Shown here piece by piece: positions 9,566-19,424 of a stretch of 64,000 bases of DNA. The translations under genes were made by a program, and so were the position numbers. Positions within the stretch are counted from its first letter, which is position 1; each line of letters begins with the position of its first letter. The DNA lies in contig NZ_CP101137.1 in the NCBI RefSeq assembly GCF_028473745.1, positions 868,001-932,000 of the forward strand, given 5' to 3'. The notes beneath the pieces are model-generated. The model searched no databases. It saw only the letters and a list, made by a program, of their open reading frames with translations, and was not told where the DNA came from. Origin of the DNA: Streptomyces sp. M92 (GTDB taxonomy: Bacteria; Actinomycetota; Actinomycetes; Streptomycetales; Streptomycetaceae).

Positions 9566-9730
9566 GGGGACCAGTCTACGTACCCGCCGCTGCGGGCAGT
9601 CGTGCCGCTGGGGCGGCACGGGTGGGCGCGGCGGCACCCCGTGAGCGCCGGGCTGCGCGACCTGCCCCCCTAGCGCCCACGGAGAGGGGTTGTTGGGTTC
9701 AACGGCGAGTGCAGCGCCGTCGTGGCTGGT

Positions 9731-9752
9731 CGCGCAGTTCCCCGCGCCCCTG
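9731..9752. repeat. Streptomyces intergenic repeat, copy 1
   Basis: A 22-bp sequence, CGCGCAGTTCCCCGCG then CCCCTG, lies 7 bp beyond the valS stop. An exact second copy lies at 16653-16674, 90 bp beyond tig. I recognise this as a very common intergenic repeat in Streptomyces genomes, often near gene 3' ends. Confidence 0.8.
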
Positions 9753-9758
9753 GGTTGG

Positions 9759-12410
9759 CTATGCCTCCGGCAGCTTTTCGAGCTGCGCGGCGATGCGGGC
9801 GATGTCCTCGTCCGCCTTGGCCAGGCGGCCGCGGATCTTGTCCACGACGTGGTCCGGCGCCTTCGCGAGGAACGCCTCGTTGCCGAGCTTCCCGTTGGCC
9901 TGCGCCTTCTCCTTCTCGGCGGCGGCGAGATCCTTCGCCAGCCGCTTGCGCTCGGCGGCGAAGTCGATCACGCCGGACAGGTCCAGCGCGACCTCGACCC
10001 CCGCCACCGGCAGCGTCGCCGTCGCCGTGAAGGAGTCGCCCTCCGGCTGGAGCCGCAGCAGCTGCCGGACGGCCGCCTCGTGCGCCGCGAGCGCGCTGCC
10101 CGCGAGGGTGAGCCGGGCCGGCACCCGCTGGCCGGGTTGGAGCCCCTGGTCGGCGCGGAAGCGGCGGACCTCGGTGATGACGGACTGGAGCGTCTCGATC
10201 TCCCGCTCGGCGCCGGCGTCCCGGAAGCCCCCCGGGGCGTCAGCCCCAGGAACGAACACAGCCGACGGCCACGGGGCGACGACGACCGACTCGCCACCGG
10301 TGAGCGTCGTCCACAGCGTCTCGGTGACGAAGGGGACGACCGGGTGGAGGAGGCGCAGCGTGACGTCCAGGACCTCACCGAGGACCCGCTTGGAGACCTC
10401 GGCGGCCTCGCCGCCCGCCTGGAAGGTGGTCTTGGACAGCTCGACGTACCAGTCGAAGACCTCGTCCCAGGCGAAGTGGAACAGGGCGTCGGAGAGCTTC
10501 GCGAACTGGTAGTCCTCGTAGTACGCGTCGACCTCGGCGACGACCGAGTTGAGCCGGGACAGGATCCAGCGGTCGGTCGAGGACATCTTCGACGCGTCCG
10601 GCAGCGGGCCCTCGACCGTCGCGCCGTTCATCAGCGCGAAACGGGTGGCGTTCCAGATCTTGTTGGCGAAGTTGCGGGAGCCCTGGACCCAGTCCTCGCC
10701 GATCGGGACGTCGACGCCCGGGTTGGCGCCGCGCGCGAGGGTGAAGCGGAGCGCGTCGGAGCCGTACTTGTCCATCCAGTCCAGCGGGTTGACCACGTTC
10801 CCGAAGGACTTGGACATCTTCTTGCCGTTCTGGTCCCGGACCATGCCGTGCAGGGCGATGGTGTGGAACGGCGGGGTGCCGTCCATCGCGTAGAGGCCGA
10901 ACATCATCATCCGGGCGACCCAGAAGAAGAGGATGTCGTAGCCGGTGACCAGGACGGAGTTCGGGTAGAACTTCGCGAGCGAGTCGGTCTGCTCCGGCCA
11001 GCCCAGCGTGGAGAACGGCCACAGACCGGAGGAGAACCAGGTGTCGAGGACGTCGGAGTCCTGGTGCCAGCCCTCACCGGTCGGCGGCTCCTCGTCGGGC
11101 CCGACGCAGACGACCTCACCCTCCGGCCCGTACCAGACCGGGATGCGGTGGCCCCACCACAGCTGGCGCGAGATGCACCAGTCGTGGAGGTTGTCGACCC
11201 AGTCGAAGTACCGCTTCTCCATCTCCTGCGGGTGGATCTTGACCTTGCCGTCGCGGACCGCGTCACCGGCGGCCTTCGCCAGCGGGCCGACCTTGACCCA
11301 CCACTGCATGGAAAGGCGCGGCTCGATGGTGGTCTTGCAGCGCGAGCAGTGGCCGACGGAGTGGACGTAGGGCCGCTTCTCGGCGACGATCCGGCCCTCG
11401 GCGCGCAGCGCGGCGACGATGGCGGAGCGGGCCTCCAGCCGGTCCAGGCCCTGGAAGGGGCCGTGGGCGGTGATGATCGCGTGCTCGTCCATCACGGCGA
11501 TGGCAGGCAGGTCGTGGCGCTGGCCGATCTCGAAGTCGTTCGGGTCGTGGGCGGGCGTCACCTTGACGGCGCCGGTACCGAACTCGGGGTCGACGTGCTC
11601 GTCGGCGACGACCGGGATGGAGCGGTCGGTCAGCGGCAGCTTGATCAGCTTGCCGACGAGGTGCTTGTACCGCTCGTCCTCCGGGTGGACGGCGACGGCC
11701 GTGTCACCGAGCATCGTCTCGGCACGGGTGGTGGCGACGACGATGGTGTCGTCCCCGTCCCCGTACTTCATGGAGACCAGCTCGCCGTCGTCGTCCTGGT
11801 ACTCGACCTCGATGTCGGAGATGGCCGTCAGACACCTCGGGCACCAGTTGATGATGCGCTCGGCGCGGTAGATCAGCTCGTCGTCGTAGAGCCGCTTGAA
11901 GATGGTCTGGACGGCCTGGGACAGCCCCTCGTCCATCGTGAACCGCTCGCGCGACCAGGCGACACCGTCACCGAGGCGGCGCATCTGCCCGCTGATCTGC
12001 CCGCCGGACTCGCCCTTCCACTGCCAGACGCGCTCGACGAACGCCTCACGACCGAGGTCGTGCCGGGACTTGCCCTCCTTGGCCAGCTCCCGCTCGACGA
12101 CGTTCTGCGTGGCGATGCCGGCGTGGTCCATGCCGGGCTGCCACAGCGTCTCGAAGCCCTGCATCCGCTTGCGGCGGGTCAGGGCGTCGATGAGCGTGTG
12201 CTCGAAGGCGTGCCCGAGGTGCAGGCTGCCGGTGACGTTCGGCGGCGGGATGACGACGGTGTACGGCGGCTTGTCGCTGTCCGCGTCGGCCTCGAAGTAA
12301 CCCCGTTCTACCCAGCGCTCGTACAGCTTCCCCTCTACCTCGGCCGGCGTGTACTGGGTCGGCAGTTCGGTGGTGGGCGCGGGCTGCGGCTGCTGAGAGT
12401 TCTCGGTCAC
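9759..12410 (-). CDS. valS: Valyl-tRNA synthetase
   Basis: The 883-residue class Ia synthetase has HLGH (HIGH motif) in [23 protein letters not shown] in [15 protein letters not shown], the editing domain in between, and a C-terminal coiled coil ([19 protein letters not shown]) that contacts tRNA. The start is GTG 12410 ([17 protein letters not shown]); the 27-codon upstream extension has no family similarity. It charges tRNA-Val. A 161-bp segment of this gene (10013-10173) is duplicated at 59354-59514. It is transcribed toward folC, with its promoter shared with the divergent gene at 12549. Confidence 0.97.
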   Translation of the reverse strand: MTENSQQPQPAPTTELPTQYTPAEVEGKLYERWVERGYFEADADSDKPPYTVVIPPPNVTGSLHLGHAFEHTLIDALTRRKRMQGFETLWQPGMDHAGIATQNVVERELAKEGKSRHDLGREAFVERVWQWKGESGGQISGQMRRLGDGVAWSRERFTMDEGLSQAVQTIFKRLYDDELIYRAERIINWCPRCLTAISDIEVEYQDDDGELVSMKYGDGDDTIVVATTRAETMLGDTAVAVHPEDERYKHLVGKLIKLPLTDRSIPVVADEHVDPEFGTGAVKVTPAHDPNDFEIGQRHDLPAIAVMDEHAIITAHGPFQGLDRLEARSAIVAALRAEGRIVAEKRPYVHSVGHCSRCKTTIEPRLSMQWWVKVGPLAKAAGDAVRDGKVKIHPQEMEKRYFDWVDNLHDWCISRQLWWGHRIPVWYGPEGEVVCVGPDEEPPTGEGWHQDSDVLDTWFSSGLWPFSTLGWPEQTDSLAKFYPNSVLVTGYDILFFWVARMMMFGLYAMDGTPPFHTIALHGMVRDQNGKKMSKSFGNVVNPLDWMDKYGSDALRFTLARGANPGVDVPIGEDWVQGSRNFANKIWNATRFALMNGATVEGPLPDASKMSSTDRWILSRLNSVVAEVDAYYEDYQFAKLSDALFHFAWDEVFDWYVELSKTTFQAGGEAAEVSKRVLGEVLDVTLRLLHPVVPFVTETLWTTLTGGESVVVAPWPSAVFVPGADAPGGFRDAGAEREIETLQSVITEVRRFRADQGLQPGQRVPARLTLAGSALAAHEAAVRQLLRLQPEGDSFTATATLPVAGVEVALDLSGVIDFAAERKRLAKDLAAAEKEKAQANGKLGNEAFLAKAPDHVVDKIRGRLAKADEDIARIAAQLEKLPEA

Positions 12411-12443
12411 GGGGGTCAGTTTACGGGCGTCACGACCCTGTCC

Positions 12444-12457
12444 CGAAACGCGTTTCG
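12444..12457. promoter_or_regulatory. 14-bp perfect palindrome between divergent valS and 12549 gene
   Basis: CGAAACGCGTTTCG reads the same on both strands and sits 34 bp upstream of valS and 91 bp upstream of the divergent start. Its CG-centred symmetry resembles LacI/TetR-type operators. No regulator gene lies nearby, so its ligand and regulator are unknown. Confidence 0.45.
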
Positions 12458-12548
12458 TTTGTAACGGTGCGGCCCCCGGTGACCTGCGCACGCCATGCCT
12501 GCGTCAGGATGTCAGCACCACGTAAGCGTCTGGAGGGGAACCCAGAAA

Positions 12549-13514
12549 ATGAGTCACAACCAGCCGGGCCCGTACGGCGGGCAGCCCCAGCAGCCCGGAC
12601 CGTACGGCCAGCCGGGACCGTACGGCCAGCAGCCGCCGCAGGCCCCCCAGCCCGGCTACGGCTACCCCCAGCAGACGCCTCCCCCGCAGCCGGGCTACGG
12701 CTACCCTCAGCAGCCCCAGCAGGGCGGCGTCCCGCCGCAGCAGCCGCCGTACGGCCAGCAGGCCCCGTACGGCCAGCAGCCGCCCTACGGCCAGCAGCCC
12801 TACGGCATGCCCCAGCCTCCGGCGCCGGGCGGCGGGAAGAAGAAGACGGGCCTGATCATCGGCGCGGTCGCCGTCGTGGCGGCGATCGGCGTGGGGGCGT
12901 ACTTCGTGTTCGGCGGCGGCGGTGGCGGCGGCTCGGACATCGCGGACGACGGGCCGCACAAGCTGACGACGCCCACCACCGTGCTCGGTGAGTACGAGAA
13001 GGGCAAGAGCGACAGCGGCACCATGGACGCGAGCGACCTGAAGGACGCCGAGTCCTGGGGGGTGAAGGACGCCAAGGACGTCAGCGCGTCCTACACGGCG
13101 GAGAACAAGGACAACCCGCTGGCCAGCAAGCAGATGATGTTCGCCGGTGTCTACGGCACCATCGACGACCCCGAGGCAGCCGTCGACGCGATGTTCGCCC
13201 ACATGAAGAAGGAAAGCGAGAAGGGCGGCAGCGACGAGGACATCACGATGCAGGGCGACCCCAAGGAGTACAAGCCGGACTCCCTGGAGGGCGCGATCAT
13301 CAAGTGCCAGGAGGCGGAGGTCGACAACTCCGACGGCAGTGCGAACGAGCCCAAGAAGATGAACATGACGTACTGCATCTGGGGCGACCACAGCACGCTG
13401 GGCTGGGTCATGCCGATGGACATCCTCGACATCGCGGCCGGAAAGAAGCCCGACCCCGCCGCGTCCGCCGAGATCGCCGCCAAGCTCCGCAAGGAGGTCC
13501 GCGTCAAGGCCTGA
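12549..13514 (+). CDS. Pro/Gln/Gly/Tyr-rich single-pass membrane protein
   Basis: The 321-residue protein starts at ATG 12549 with GGAGGGGA 9 nt upstream. Residues 1-95 are an intrinsically disordered PYGQQ/GYGYPQQ repeat region. Next come a KKK stop-transfer and one membrane helix (TGLIIGAVAVVAAIGVGAYFV), a poly-Gly linker, and an extracellular domain of about 190 residues starting near DDGPHKLTTPTTVLGEY. This layout is common in streptomycete membrane proteins. The outer domain is conserved in the genus to my recollection but has no known function. It is transcribed alone, divergent from valS and convergent with clpX. Confidence 0.85.
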   Translation: MSHNQPGPYGGQPQQPGPYGQPGPYGQQPPQAPQPGYGYPQQTPPPQPGYGYPQQPQQGGVPPQQPPYGQQAPYGQQPPYGQQPYGMPQPPAPGGGKKKTGLIIGAVAVVAAIGVGAYFVFGGGGGGGSDIADDGPHKLTTPTTVLGEYEKGKSDSGTMDASDLKDAESWGVKDAKDVSASYTAENKDNPLASKQMMFAGVYGTIDDPEAAVDAMFAHMKKESEKGGSDEDITMQGDPKEYKPDSLEGAIIKCQEAEVDNSDGSANEPKKMNMTYCIWGDHSTLGWVMPMDILDIAAGKKPDPAASAEIAAKLRKEVRVKA

Positions 13515-13530
13515 CGCGAGCGCGTGAGAC

Positions 13531-13574
13531 AACGCGGAGGGGGCCCGGTCGTTCGACCGGGCCCCCTCCGCGTT
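13531..13574. terminator. Bidirectional terminator between 12549 gene and clpX
   Basis: A perfect 20-bp inverted repeat (13531-13550 with 13555-13574) with a GTTC tetraloop lies between two convergent genes, 16 bp after one stop and 8 bp after the clpX stop. It can act on both strands. Confidence 0.9.
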
Positions 13575-13582
13575 GCCGCTGC

Positions 13583-14869
13583 CTACGCCGTCTTCTGCTC
13601 CCCCGAACCCCGCCCCCGCGAATCCCGCGGGATCAGCGTCGGGTTGACGTTGGAGAGGACCACGTCCGCCGTGATGACGACGCGGGCGACGTCCTTGCGG
13701 GACGGGACCTCGTACATCACTCCCTGGAGGACTTCCTCCATGATGGCGCGCAGGCCACGCGCGCCGGTCTGGCGGAGGATGGCCTGGTCTGCGATGGCCT
13801 CCAGGGCCTCGCGCTCGAAGTCCAGCTCCACGCCGTCGAGTTCGAAGAGGCGCTCGTACTGCTTGACGAGGGCGTTGCGCGGCTCGACCAGGATCTGGAG
13901 GAGCGCCTCGCGGTCGAGGTTGTGGACCGAGGTGATGACCGGCAGGCGGCCGATGAACTCGGGGATCATGCCGAACTTGACCAGGTCCTCCGGCATGACC
14001 TGCTCGAACTGGTCCTTGGACTCGGTCTCCCGCTTGGAGCGGATCTGCGCGCCGAAGCCGATGCCCTTGGCGCCGGCCCGGCCCTCGATGATCTTCTCCA
14101 GGCCCGCGAAGGCACCGCCCACGATGAACAGGACGTTCGTCGTGTCGATCTGGATGAACTCCTGGTGCGGGTGCTTGCGGCCGCCCTGGGGCGGGACGGA
14201 GGCCGTGGTGCCCTCCAGGATCTTCAGCAGGGCCTGCTGGACGCCCTCGCCGCTGACGTCACGCGTGATCGACGGGTTCTCGCTCTTCCGCGCGACCTTG
14301 TCGATCTCGTCGATGTAGATGATCCCGGTCTCGGCCTTCTTGACGTCGTAGTCGGCGGCCTGGATCAGCTTGAGCAGGATGTTCTCGACGTCCTCGCCGA
14401 CGTACCCCGCCTCGGTGAGCGCCGTGGCGTCGGCGATCGCGAAGGGCACGTTCAGCATGCGGGCGAGGGTCTGGGCGAGGAGGGTCTTGCCGGAGCCCGT
14501 GGGGCCCAGCAGGAGGATGTTGGACTTCGCCAACTCGATGGCGTCGTCGCGGCCTTGGGCGCCGCCGTTCTCGCCGGCCTGGACCCGCTTGTAGTGGTTG
14601 TACACCGCGACGGACAGGGCCTTCTTGGCGGCTTCCTGGCCGACCACGTAGCCCTCGAGGAACTCGTAGATCTCGCGGGGCTTCGGGAGTTCCTCCCAGC
14701 GCACCTCGCTGGTCTCCGCCAGCTCTTCCTCGATGATCTCGTTGCAGAGGTCGATGCACTCGTCGCAGATGTACACACCGGGCCCTGCGATGAGCTTCTT
14801 GACCTGCTTCTGGCTCTTGCCGCAGAACGAGCACTTGAGCAGATCGCCGCCGTCACCGATGCGTGCCAC
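13583..14869 (-). CDS. clpX: ATP-dependent Clp protease ATP-binding subunit ClpX
   Basis: The 428-residue protein starts at GTG 14869 ([20 protein letters not shown]). It has an N-terminal C4 zinc finger (CSFC at the start, CDEC about 20 residues later), Walker [14 protein letters not shown], Walker [10 protein letters not shown], sensor motifs and a ClpP-docking loop (IGFG in [10 protein letters not shown]). It unfolds substrates and feeds them to ClpP1P2, encoded immediately upstream. The length is exactly typical. It lies 191 bp after clpP2, separated by a strong hairpin, so it probably has its own promoter. Confidence 0.98.
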   Translation of the reverse strand: MARIGDGGDLLKCSFCGKSQKQVKKLIAGPGVYICDECIDLCNEIIEEELAETSEVRWEELPKPREIYEFLEGYVVGQEAAKKALSVAVYNHYKRVQAGENGGAQGRDDAIELAKSNILLLGPTGSGKTLLAQTLARMLNVPFAIADATALTEAGYVGEDVENILLKLIQAADYDVKKAETGIIYIDEIDKVARKSENPSITRDVSGEGVQQALLKILEGTTASVPPQGGRKHPHQEFIQIDTTNVLFIVGGAFAGLEKIIEGRAGAKGIGFGAQIRSKRETESKDQFEQVMPEDLVKFGMIPEFIGRLPVITSVHNLDREALLQILVEPRNALVKQYERLFELDGVELDFEREALEAIADQAILRQTGARGLRAIMEEVLQGVMYEVPSRKDVARVVITADVVLSNVNPTLIPRDSRGRGSGEQKTA

Positions 14870-14987
14870 GGTGTGCTTCCCCTTCGCCTGGGAGACGCCT
14901 GGCCGCCGACATGACGTCAACGGCCGGCGGACTCCTGGTGCTGCCTTATGTCCGACGGTACCTTGCCGGGCCCCTCGTCCGGGCCCC

Positions 14988-15035
14988 CCTTGGCACGGTT
15001 CCCTTTGACGTGAACCGCGTCAAACCGTGCCAAGG
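14988..15035 (-). terminator. Long hairpin after the clpP1P2 operon
   Basis: A 13-bp perfect outer stem (14988-15000 with 15023-15035) encloses a second short stem (TTGACG/CGTCAA). It lies 25 bp beyond the clpP2 stop and upstream of clpX. It probably terminates clpP1P2 transcripts. Confidence 0.8.
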
Positions 15036-15060
15036 AGCGGCAGACGATACAGCCTCCCGC

Positions 15061-15741
15061 CTAGCGGAGAGAGGAGTTGTCCATCTTCCGGGTGGTGATG
15101 ATCTGGTCGATCAGGCCGTAGCTCAGCGAGTCCTCGGCCGTGAGGATCTTGTCGCGCTCGATGTCCTCGCGGATCTTCTCGACCGGCGTGGTGGAGTGCT
15201 TAGCCAGCATCTCCTCCAGCTGCGAGCGCATCCGCAGGATCTCGTTGGCGGCGATCTCCAGGTCGGAGACCTGGCCGCGGCCGGTCTCGCTGTAGGGCTG
15301 GTGGATCAGGATGCGGGCGTTCGGCAGCGCCATGCGCTTGCCCGGCGTACCGGCGGCCAGCAGGACGGCGGCGGCGGAGGCGGCCTGGCCCATGCAGACC
15401 GTCTGGATGTCCGGCTTCACGTACTGCATCGTGTCGTAGATGGCCGTGAGCGCCGTGAAGGAGCCGCCGGGGCTGTTGATGTAGACCGAGATGTCCCGGT
15501 CGGGGTCCATCGACTCCAGGCACAGCAGCTGCGCCATGACGTCGTTGGCGGAGGCGTCGTCGATCTGGACGCCGAGGAAGATCACGCGCTCCTCGAAGAG
15601 CTTCGCGTACGGGTCGTACTCGCGCACGCCCTGCGAGGTGCGCTCGACGAAGCGCGGGATCACGTAGCGGGACTCGGCGCTCGGGCCGGTGTACTCGGCG
15701 CGCGTGCGGTCGTACAGGCCGCTGCCGGGGAAGTCGTTCAC
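15061..15741 (-). CDS. clpP2: ATP-dependent Clp protease proteolytic subunit ClpP2
   Basis: The 226-residue protein starts at GTG 15741 ([17 protein letters not shown]) with AGGAG upstream. The catalytic Ser is in [10 protein letters not shown] (family GxSA, here with Ala-Ser-Ala), the His in ILIHQPYSE, and the Asp in the [13 protein letters not shown] region. Actinobacterial ClpP1 and ClpP2 form a mixed double-heptamer that works with ClpX or ClpC. It lies 83 bp downstream of clpP1 in one operon. Confidence 0.97.
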   Translation of the reverse strand: MNDFPGSGLYDRTRAEYTGPSAESRYVIPRFVERTSQGVREYDPYAKLFEERVIFLGVQIDDASANDVMAQLLCLESMDPDRDISVYINSPGGSFTALTAIYDTMQYVKPDIQTVCMGQAASAAAVLLAAGTPGKRMALPNARILIHQPYSETGRGQVSDLEIAANEILRMRSQLEEMLAKHSTTPVEKIREDIERDKILTAEDSLSYGLIDQIITTRKMDNSSLR

Positions 15742-15824
15742 TGTGTCTCCTGGGAAGGGGCTGAGGCGTCGGCTGGGGGCGGGCTGGGGCGCGCTCCTGG
15801 GGCCCGCTGGGGCCCGGGGAGGGC

Positions 15825-16442
15825 TCAGGCCCCGGTGCCGCCGCCGCCCGGCATACCGGCGGCCGTGGGGATGACGTCGTCGATGAGGCCGTACTCCTTG
15901 GCCTCGAAGGCGTCGAACCAGCGGTCGCGGTCCGAGTCGCGGGTGATCTGCTCGACCGTCTGGCCGGTGTGCTGCGAGGTGAGCTCGGCCATGCGCTTCT
16001 TGGTGTGCAGCAGCCGCTCGGCGTGGATCTTGATGTCCGAGGCCGAGCCGGCCAGGCCGGCCGAGGGCTGGTGGATCAGGATCTCGGCGTTCGGCAGCGC
16101 GAAGCGCTTGCCCGGGGTGCCCGCGCTGAGCAGGAACTGCCCCATGGAGGCCGCGAGACCCATGGCGATCGTCACCACGTCGTTCTTGATGAACTGCATG
16201 GTGTCGTAGATCGCCATGCCCGCCGTGATCGAACCGCCCGGGCTGTTGATGTACAGGAAGATGTCCTTGTCCGGGTCGGCGGCAAGGAGCAGCAGCTGTG
16301 CGGTGATCTTGTTGGCAATGTCGTCGTCGACCGGCTGGCCGAGGAAGATGATCCGCTCGCCGAGCAGCCGGTTGTAGACCTGGTCGCCGAGGCCACCACC
16401 GATGGAGGGCTCGCCGGCGGCGGAGGGCATCAGATTCGTCAC
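15825..16442 (-). CDS. clpP1: ATP-dependent Clp protease proteolytic subunit ClpP1
   Basis: The 205-residue protein starts at GTG 16442 ([16 protein letters not shown]) with AGGTGG 5 nt upstream. Another GTG at 16451 is possible but overlaps that ribosome site. Catalytic residues are Ser in [12 protein letters not shown], His in ILIHQPSAG and Asp near DSDRDRWF. The C-terminus [10 protein letters not shown] is typical of the genus. In Streptomyces the operon is known to be activated by ClgR, but I could not identify a convincing ClgR box in 16443-16640. Confidence 0.97.
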   Translation of the reverse strand: MTNLMPSAAGEPSIGGGLGDQVYNRLLGERIIFLGQPVDDDIANKITAQLLLLAADPDKDIFLYINSPGGSITAGMAIYDTMQFIKNDVVTIAMGLAASMGQFLLSAGTPGKRFALPNAEILIHQPSAGLAGSASDIKIHAERLLHTKKRMAELTSQHTGQTVEQITRDSDRDRWFDAFEAKEYGLIDDVIPTAAGMPGGGGTGA

Positions 16443-16652
16443 GTAATCCACCTGCTCGTCTTACGACGGCGCCGGGCCGTCTCACGTTTCCCTGCGGGGC
16501 TGGAGCCGCTTTCGGGGACTCCCCTGCCCTCGTATTCATGGACCCTAACGCGCAGGGCCTGCGGCGCCATCCCGGTTCCGCGGGTGTTCGCCGGGGGCGT
16601 AGCGCCGTGACGGTGCCTGCTCGTCACCGGGTGCGGGTCCGCCGGGGTTGCG
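16443..16652. other. clpP1 upstream region
   Basis: The tig-clpP1 interval is 322 bp long in total. The part next to clpP1 must hold its promoter; the part next to tig holds the 22-bp repeat and the tig terminator. No coding sequence is evident. I see no unambiguous promoter or operator. Confidence 0.55.
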
Positions 16653-16674
16653 CGCGCAGTTCCCCGCGCCCCTG
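16653..16674. repeat. Streptomyces intergenic repeat, copy 2
   Basis: This is an exact 22-bp match to 9731-9752. Like the first copy it lies just downstream of a minus-strand gene (tig), here beyond its terminator. Confidence 0.8.
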
Positions 16675-16697
16675 ACGGCACTGTCCGGCCGCACATC

Positions 16698-16736
16698 GAA
16701 AAGGGCCCCGGCACTGATGCGTCCGGGGCCCTTTTC
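16698..16736 (-). terminator. tig terminator
   Basis: A perfect 14-bp stem (16698-16711 with 16723-16736) with an 11-nt loop starts 28 bp after the tig stop. In the direction of tig transcription the 3' arm ends in GGGGCCCTTTTC, giving a short T-run. Confidence 0.88.
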
Positions 16737-16764
16737 ACATCCGTCGGGGACGGTGCGAGGGGGA

Positions 16765-18171
16765 TCAGCCCTCGGTCTTCTCCTCGGCCTTGTCGTCGGC
16801 CTTGTCGGTGTCGGACTCGGCGGACTCGGCGGCGGCCTCGGCGGCCTCCTCCGTCTCCTCCTCGTCGTCCAGGTCGACGACCTCGCCGTTGGTGTCCTTG
16901 ACCGTGGCCTTCTCGACCACGACGGCCAGGGCCTTGCCGCGGGCGACCTCACCGACGAGGAGCGGGACCTGGCCCTGCTCGACGACGGCCTGGGCGAACT
17001 GGTCGGGGGACATGCCGGAGGAGGAGGCGCGGCGCATGAGGTGCTCGGTGAGCTCCTCCTGGCTGACGTTGAGCTTCTCCTGCTTGACCAGCTCGTCGAG
17101 CACGAACTGGGTCTTGATGCCCTTGACCGCGGCCTCGCGGGTCTCGGTGTCGAACTCCTCGGCGGTCTTGCCCTGGAGCTCGAGGTACTTCTCGAGGTCC
17201 AGGCCCATCTGGCCGAGCTGGTGGTGCTCGAGGTTGTGCTTACGGGTGTTGATCTCGTCCTCGAGGAGCTTCTCGGGGACCGGGACCTCGACCAGCTCGA
17301 GCAGCTTGTCCAGGACGCGCTCCTGGGCCTGCGTGGCCTGGTCGTACTGCTTCATGTTGGCGAGGCGCTTGCGGCTGTCGGCGCGCAGCTCCTCCAGGGT
17401 GTCGAACTCCGACGCGAGCTGCGCGAAGTCGTCGTCCAGCTCGGGCAGCTCACGCGCGGCGACCTGGGTGACCTTGACGGTGACCTCGGCCTCCTTGCCG
17501 GCCGCCGAGCCGCCCTTGAGCTCGGAGGTGAAGGTGGCCTCGCCACCGGCCTGAAGGCCCTTCACGGCGTCGTCGATGCCCTCCAGCAGCTCACCGGAGC
17601 CGATGGTGTAGGAGACGCCGTCGGCGACGCCGTCCTCGAGGACCTCGCCGTCGACCTTGGCCTGCAGGTCGATGGTGACCACGTCGCCGTCCTCGGCGGC
17701 ACGCTCGACCGGGGAGGTGGAGGCGAAGCGCTCGCGCAGCTGCTCGACCGACTTCTCCACGTCCTCGTCGGTGACCTCGACGGCGTCGACCTCGACCTCG
17801 ATGCCGGAGTAGTCCGGGATCTCGACGGTCGGGCGGACGTCGACCTCCGCGGTGAAGTTCAGCGTCTCGCCGTCCTTCAGCTCGGTGATGTCGACCTCGG
17901 GCTGACCCAGCGGGTTCAGGTCGGCCTCGTTGACCGCGTCGGTGTAGAACTTCGGGAGCGCGTCGTTGACGGCCTCCTCCAGGACGGCGCCGCGACCGAA
18001 CCGCTGGTCGATGACCCGGGCGGGGATCTTGCCCTTGCGGAAGCCCTTCACCGTGACCTGCTGGTTGATCTTCTTGTACGCCGCGTCGAGGCTGTCCTTG
18101 AGCTCCTCGAAGGGCACCTCGACAGTGAGCCGAACCCGGGTCGGGTTCAGGGTCTCCACGGCGCTCTTCAC
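16765..18171 (-). CDS. tig: Trigger factor (ribosome-associated prolyl isomerase chaperone)
   Basis: The 468-residue protein starts at GTG 18171 ([19 protein letters not shown]) with AAGGAG 8 nt upstream. The N-terminal ribosome-binding signature is [13 protein letters not shown] central FKBP-type PPIase domain ([16 protein letters not shown]...) and a helical C-terminal substrate-binding domain follow. The protein ends in an acidic tail rich in Glu, Ala and Asp. It binds nascent chains at the ribosome exit tunnel. Adjacency to clpP1P2-clpX is a widely conserved quality-control arrangement. Confidence 0.97.
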   Translation of the reverse strand: MKSAVETLNPTRVRLTVEVPFEELKDSLDAAYKKINQQVTVKGFRKGKIPARVIDQRFGRGAVLEEAVNDALPKFYTDAVNEADLNPLGQPEVDITELKDGETLNFTAEVDVRPTVEIPDYSGIEVEVDAVEVTDEDVEKSVEQLRERFASTSPVERAAEDGDVVTIDLQAKVDGEVLEDGVADGVSYTIGSGELLEGIDDAVKGLQAGGEATFTSELKGGSAAGKEAEVTVKVTQVAARELPELDDDFAQLASEFDTLEELRADSRKRLANMKQYDQATQAQERVLDKLLELVEVPVPEKLLEDEINTRKHNLEHHQLGQMGLDLEKYLELQGKTAEEFDTETREAAVKGIKTQFVLDELVKQEKLNVSQEELTEHLMRRASSSGMSPDQFAQAVVEQGQVPLLVGEVARGKALAVVVEKATVKDTNGEVVDLDDEEETEEAAEAAAESAESDTDKADDKAEEKTEG

Positions 18172-18342
18172 GGTTCGGTCTCCTTGGTGGCTGACTTCTT
18201 GGGTTCTGCCGGGGCCAGCGGGGCGTCCGGCGGATTCGCCGCCCGGAGACTTCAGACTCTGAGACACACGGGCGTGCAGCTTGCATAGTAACGGCAGCGA
18301 CTACACCGCCCAAAAGGCGATCACCCGGTGATCGGTCGGTGG

Positions 18343-18416
18343 TCGGGGTGGCGGGATTTGAACCCACGGCCTTCCGCTCCCAAAGCGGACGCGCTACCAA
18401 GCTGCGCCACACCCCG
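18343..18416 (-). tRNA. tRNA-Pro (anticodon TGG)
   Basis: On the complement a 74-nt cloverleaf is visible: acceptor CGGGGTG pairs with CACCCCG, anticodon stem TCCGC/GCGGA closes loop TTTGGGA with anticodon TGG, and the T-loop is GGTTCAAATCC. The discriminator is A. CCA follows the discriminator only partly in the DNA. Confidence 0.96.
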
Positions 18417-18589
18417 TCTGGTGCGACACGTAGGGTACATGCCGCCGGGCGCCGGGCACGCGTGGTTTCCCCGGTGCCCGCGCACGTGCCCGTGGACTCG
18501 GGCGCGGACCGGAAGGGGTGTGCGGGAAAGGGGTGCGACCCGCTACGATGCCTCCAGTGCCGCGGTCACCGACCTGCGGCGCGCGCTGT

Positions 18590-18660
18590 GCGGGCGTAGC
18601 TCAATGGTAGAGCCCTAGTCTTCCAAACTAGCTACGCGGGTTCGATTCCCGTCGCCCGCT
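18590..18660 (+). tRNA. tRNA-Gly (anticodon TCC)
   Basis: The acceptor GCGGGCG (18590-18596) pairs with CGCCCGC (18653-18659). Anticodon stem CTAGT/ACTAG closes a loop carrying TCC. The T-arm is GCGGGTTCGATTCCCGT. CCA is encoded at 18661-18663. The 3' half, from the anticodon loop to the end, is repeated at 20464-20507, which marks it as a probable integration target. Confidence 0.96.
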
Positions 18661-18662
18661 CC
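18619..18662 (+). repeat. att-like direct repeat, left copy (inside tRNA-Gly)
   Basis: It begins in the anticodon loop (TCTTCC) and runs to the tRNA 3' end. The exact 32-bp core is 18631-18662. Confidence 0.75.
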
Positions 18663-18670
18663 AGACGACT

Positions 18671-18710
18671 CAGGGCCAGGTCGGAGGATCATTCCTCCGA
18701 CCTGGCCCTG
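18671..18710 (+). terminator. tRNA-Gly terminator
   Basis: A perfect 18-bp stem (18671-18688 with 18693-18710) with a TCAT loop lies 7 bp after the encoded CCA. Confidence 0.85.
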
Positions 18711-19424
18711 ATCGCGTTCCGGGGTCCCGATCAGTCGGCCGTGTCCCCGGCGTGCCCTTCGGACGGAAGCACAGCCAGCGGAACGACCGCTGCCACTCAG
18801 GGGACAACTAGGCTGTTAACCCCGTCCCACCTGCGGTGTCTCACGATGGCGTCAATCGATCACTGCGCTTTCGGAGCAGTCGCTGAACCATGGACCTGCG
18901 CCGCTGGGCAGAGCACGGCTTGATCGGGAGCGGTCACATGCCAAGGCGGTCGGGGCCCTGAGCCTCGTCGCGGAGCGGTGGGGCCGGGAAGATCGCCGCG
19001 GAGGCATCCCCGAAGGTCGTGTACAGGTCGATTTCAGCCGCCGGTACGGAACGCCGGCACTCACGGCGGCCAGTACGGCGGGGCGCGGCCCGGCCTCTGG
19101 TTCCGCCGGCTCCCGCACCGGCAGCGGCGACGCTCCCCCGGCTCCACGAGGCTGTGCACTGCTGCCGCTTGCCGCTCTTCGGGCGTGGTCGCGAGCTGGA
19201 CATCAGGACTGCCCGCAGAAGCCTGGACCCTCAACGGGCGTTGCGCCCCAACAGGCCCGTCGCCGCTGCCCACTTCGCCGATCGGACGTGTCGCGTCACT
19301 GCCCGACCGTCCCACCCGGGGCGCCTCCCTACCTCATCAAGGCCCGCGCACGGCACGGGCGCGCAGCGGACAAGGACCAGAAACGATCTACCGCGTGCCC
19401 GACCGGAACGTCAGGATTGCTCCC
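18711..19424. other. Gene-poor, possibly degraded interval within the tRNA-Gly island
   Basis: No intact gene is supported in these 714 bp. Short protein-like stretches occur on the minus strand in two frames (LATTPEERQAAAVHSLV near 19150-19210 and DLYTTFGDASAAIFPAPPL near 18965-19025). That could be one decayed gene broken by a frameshift, but I do not recognise the protein. The plus-strand reading frame upstream of 19425 is open from 18978 but looks like random GC-rich sequence. Confidence 0.4.

Noticed and set aside
12411..12548. A T-box or attenuator leader for valS
   Set aside because: No specifier-loop structure or T-box sequence is visible in the 138 bp, only a short palindrome.
16443..16640. 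A ClgR operator upstream of clpP1
   Set aside because: Expected from the literature, but I could not match a site with confidence by eye.
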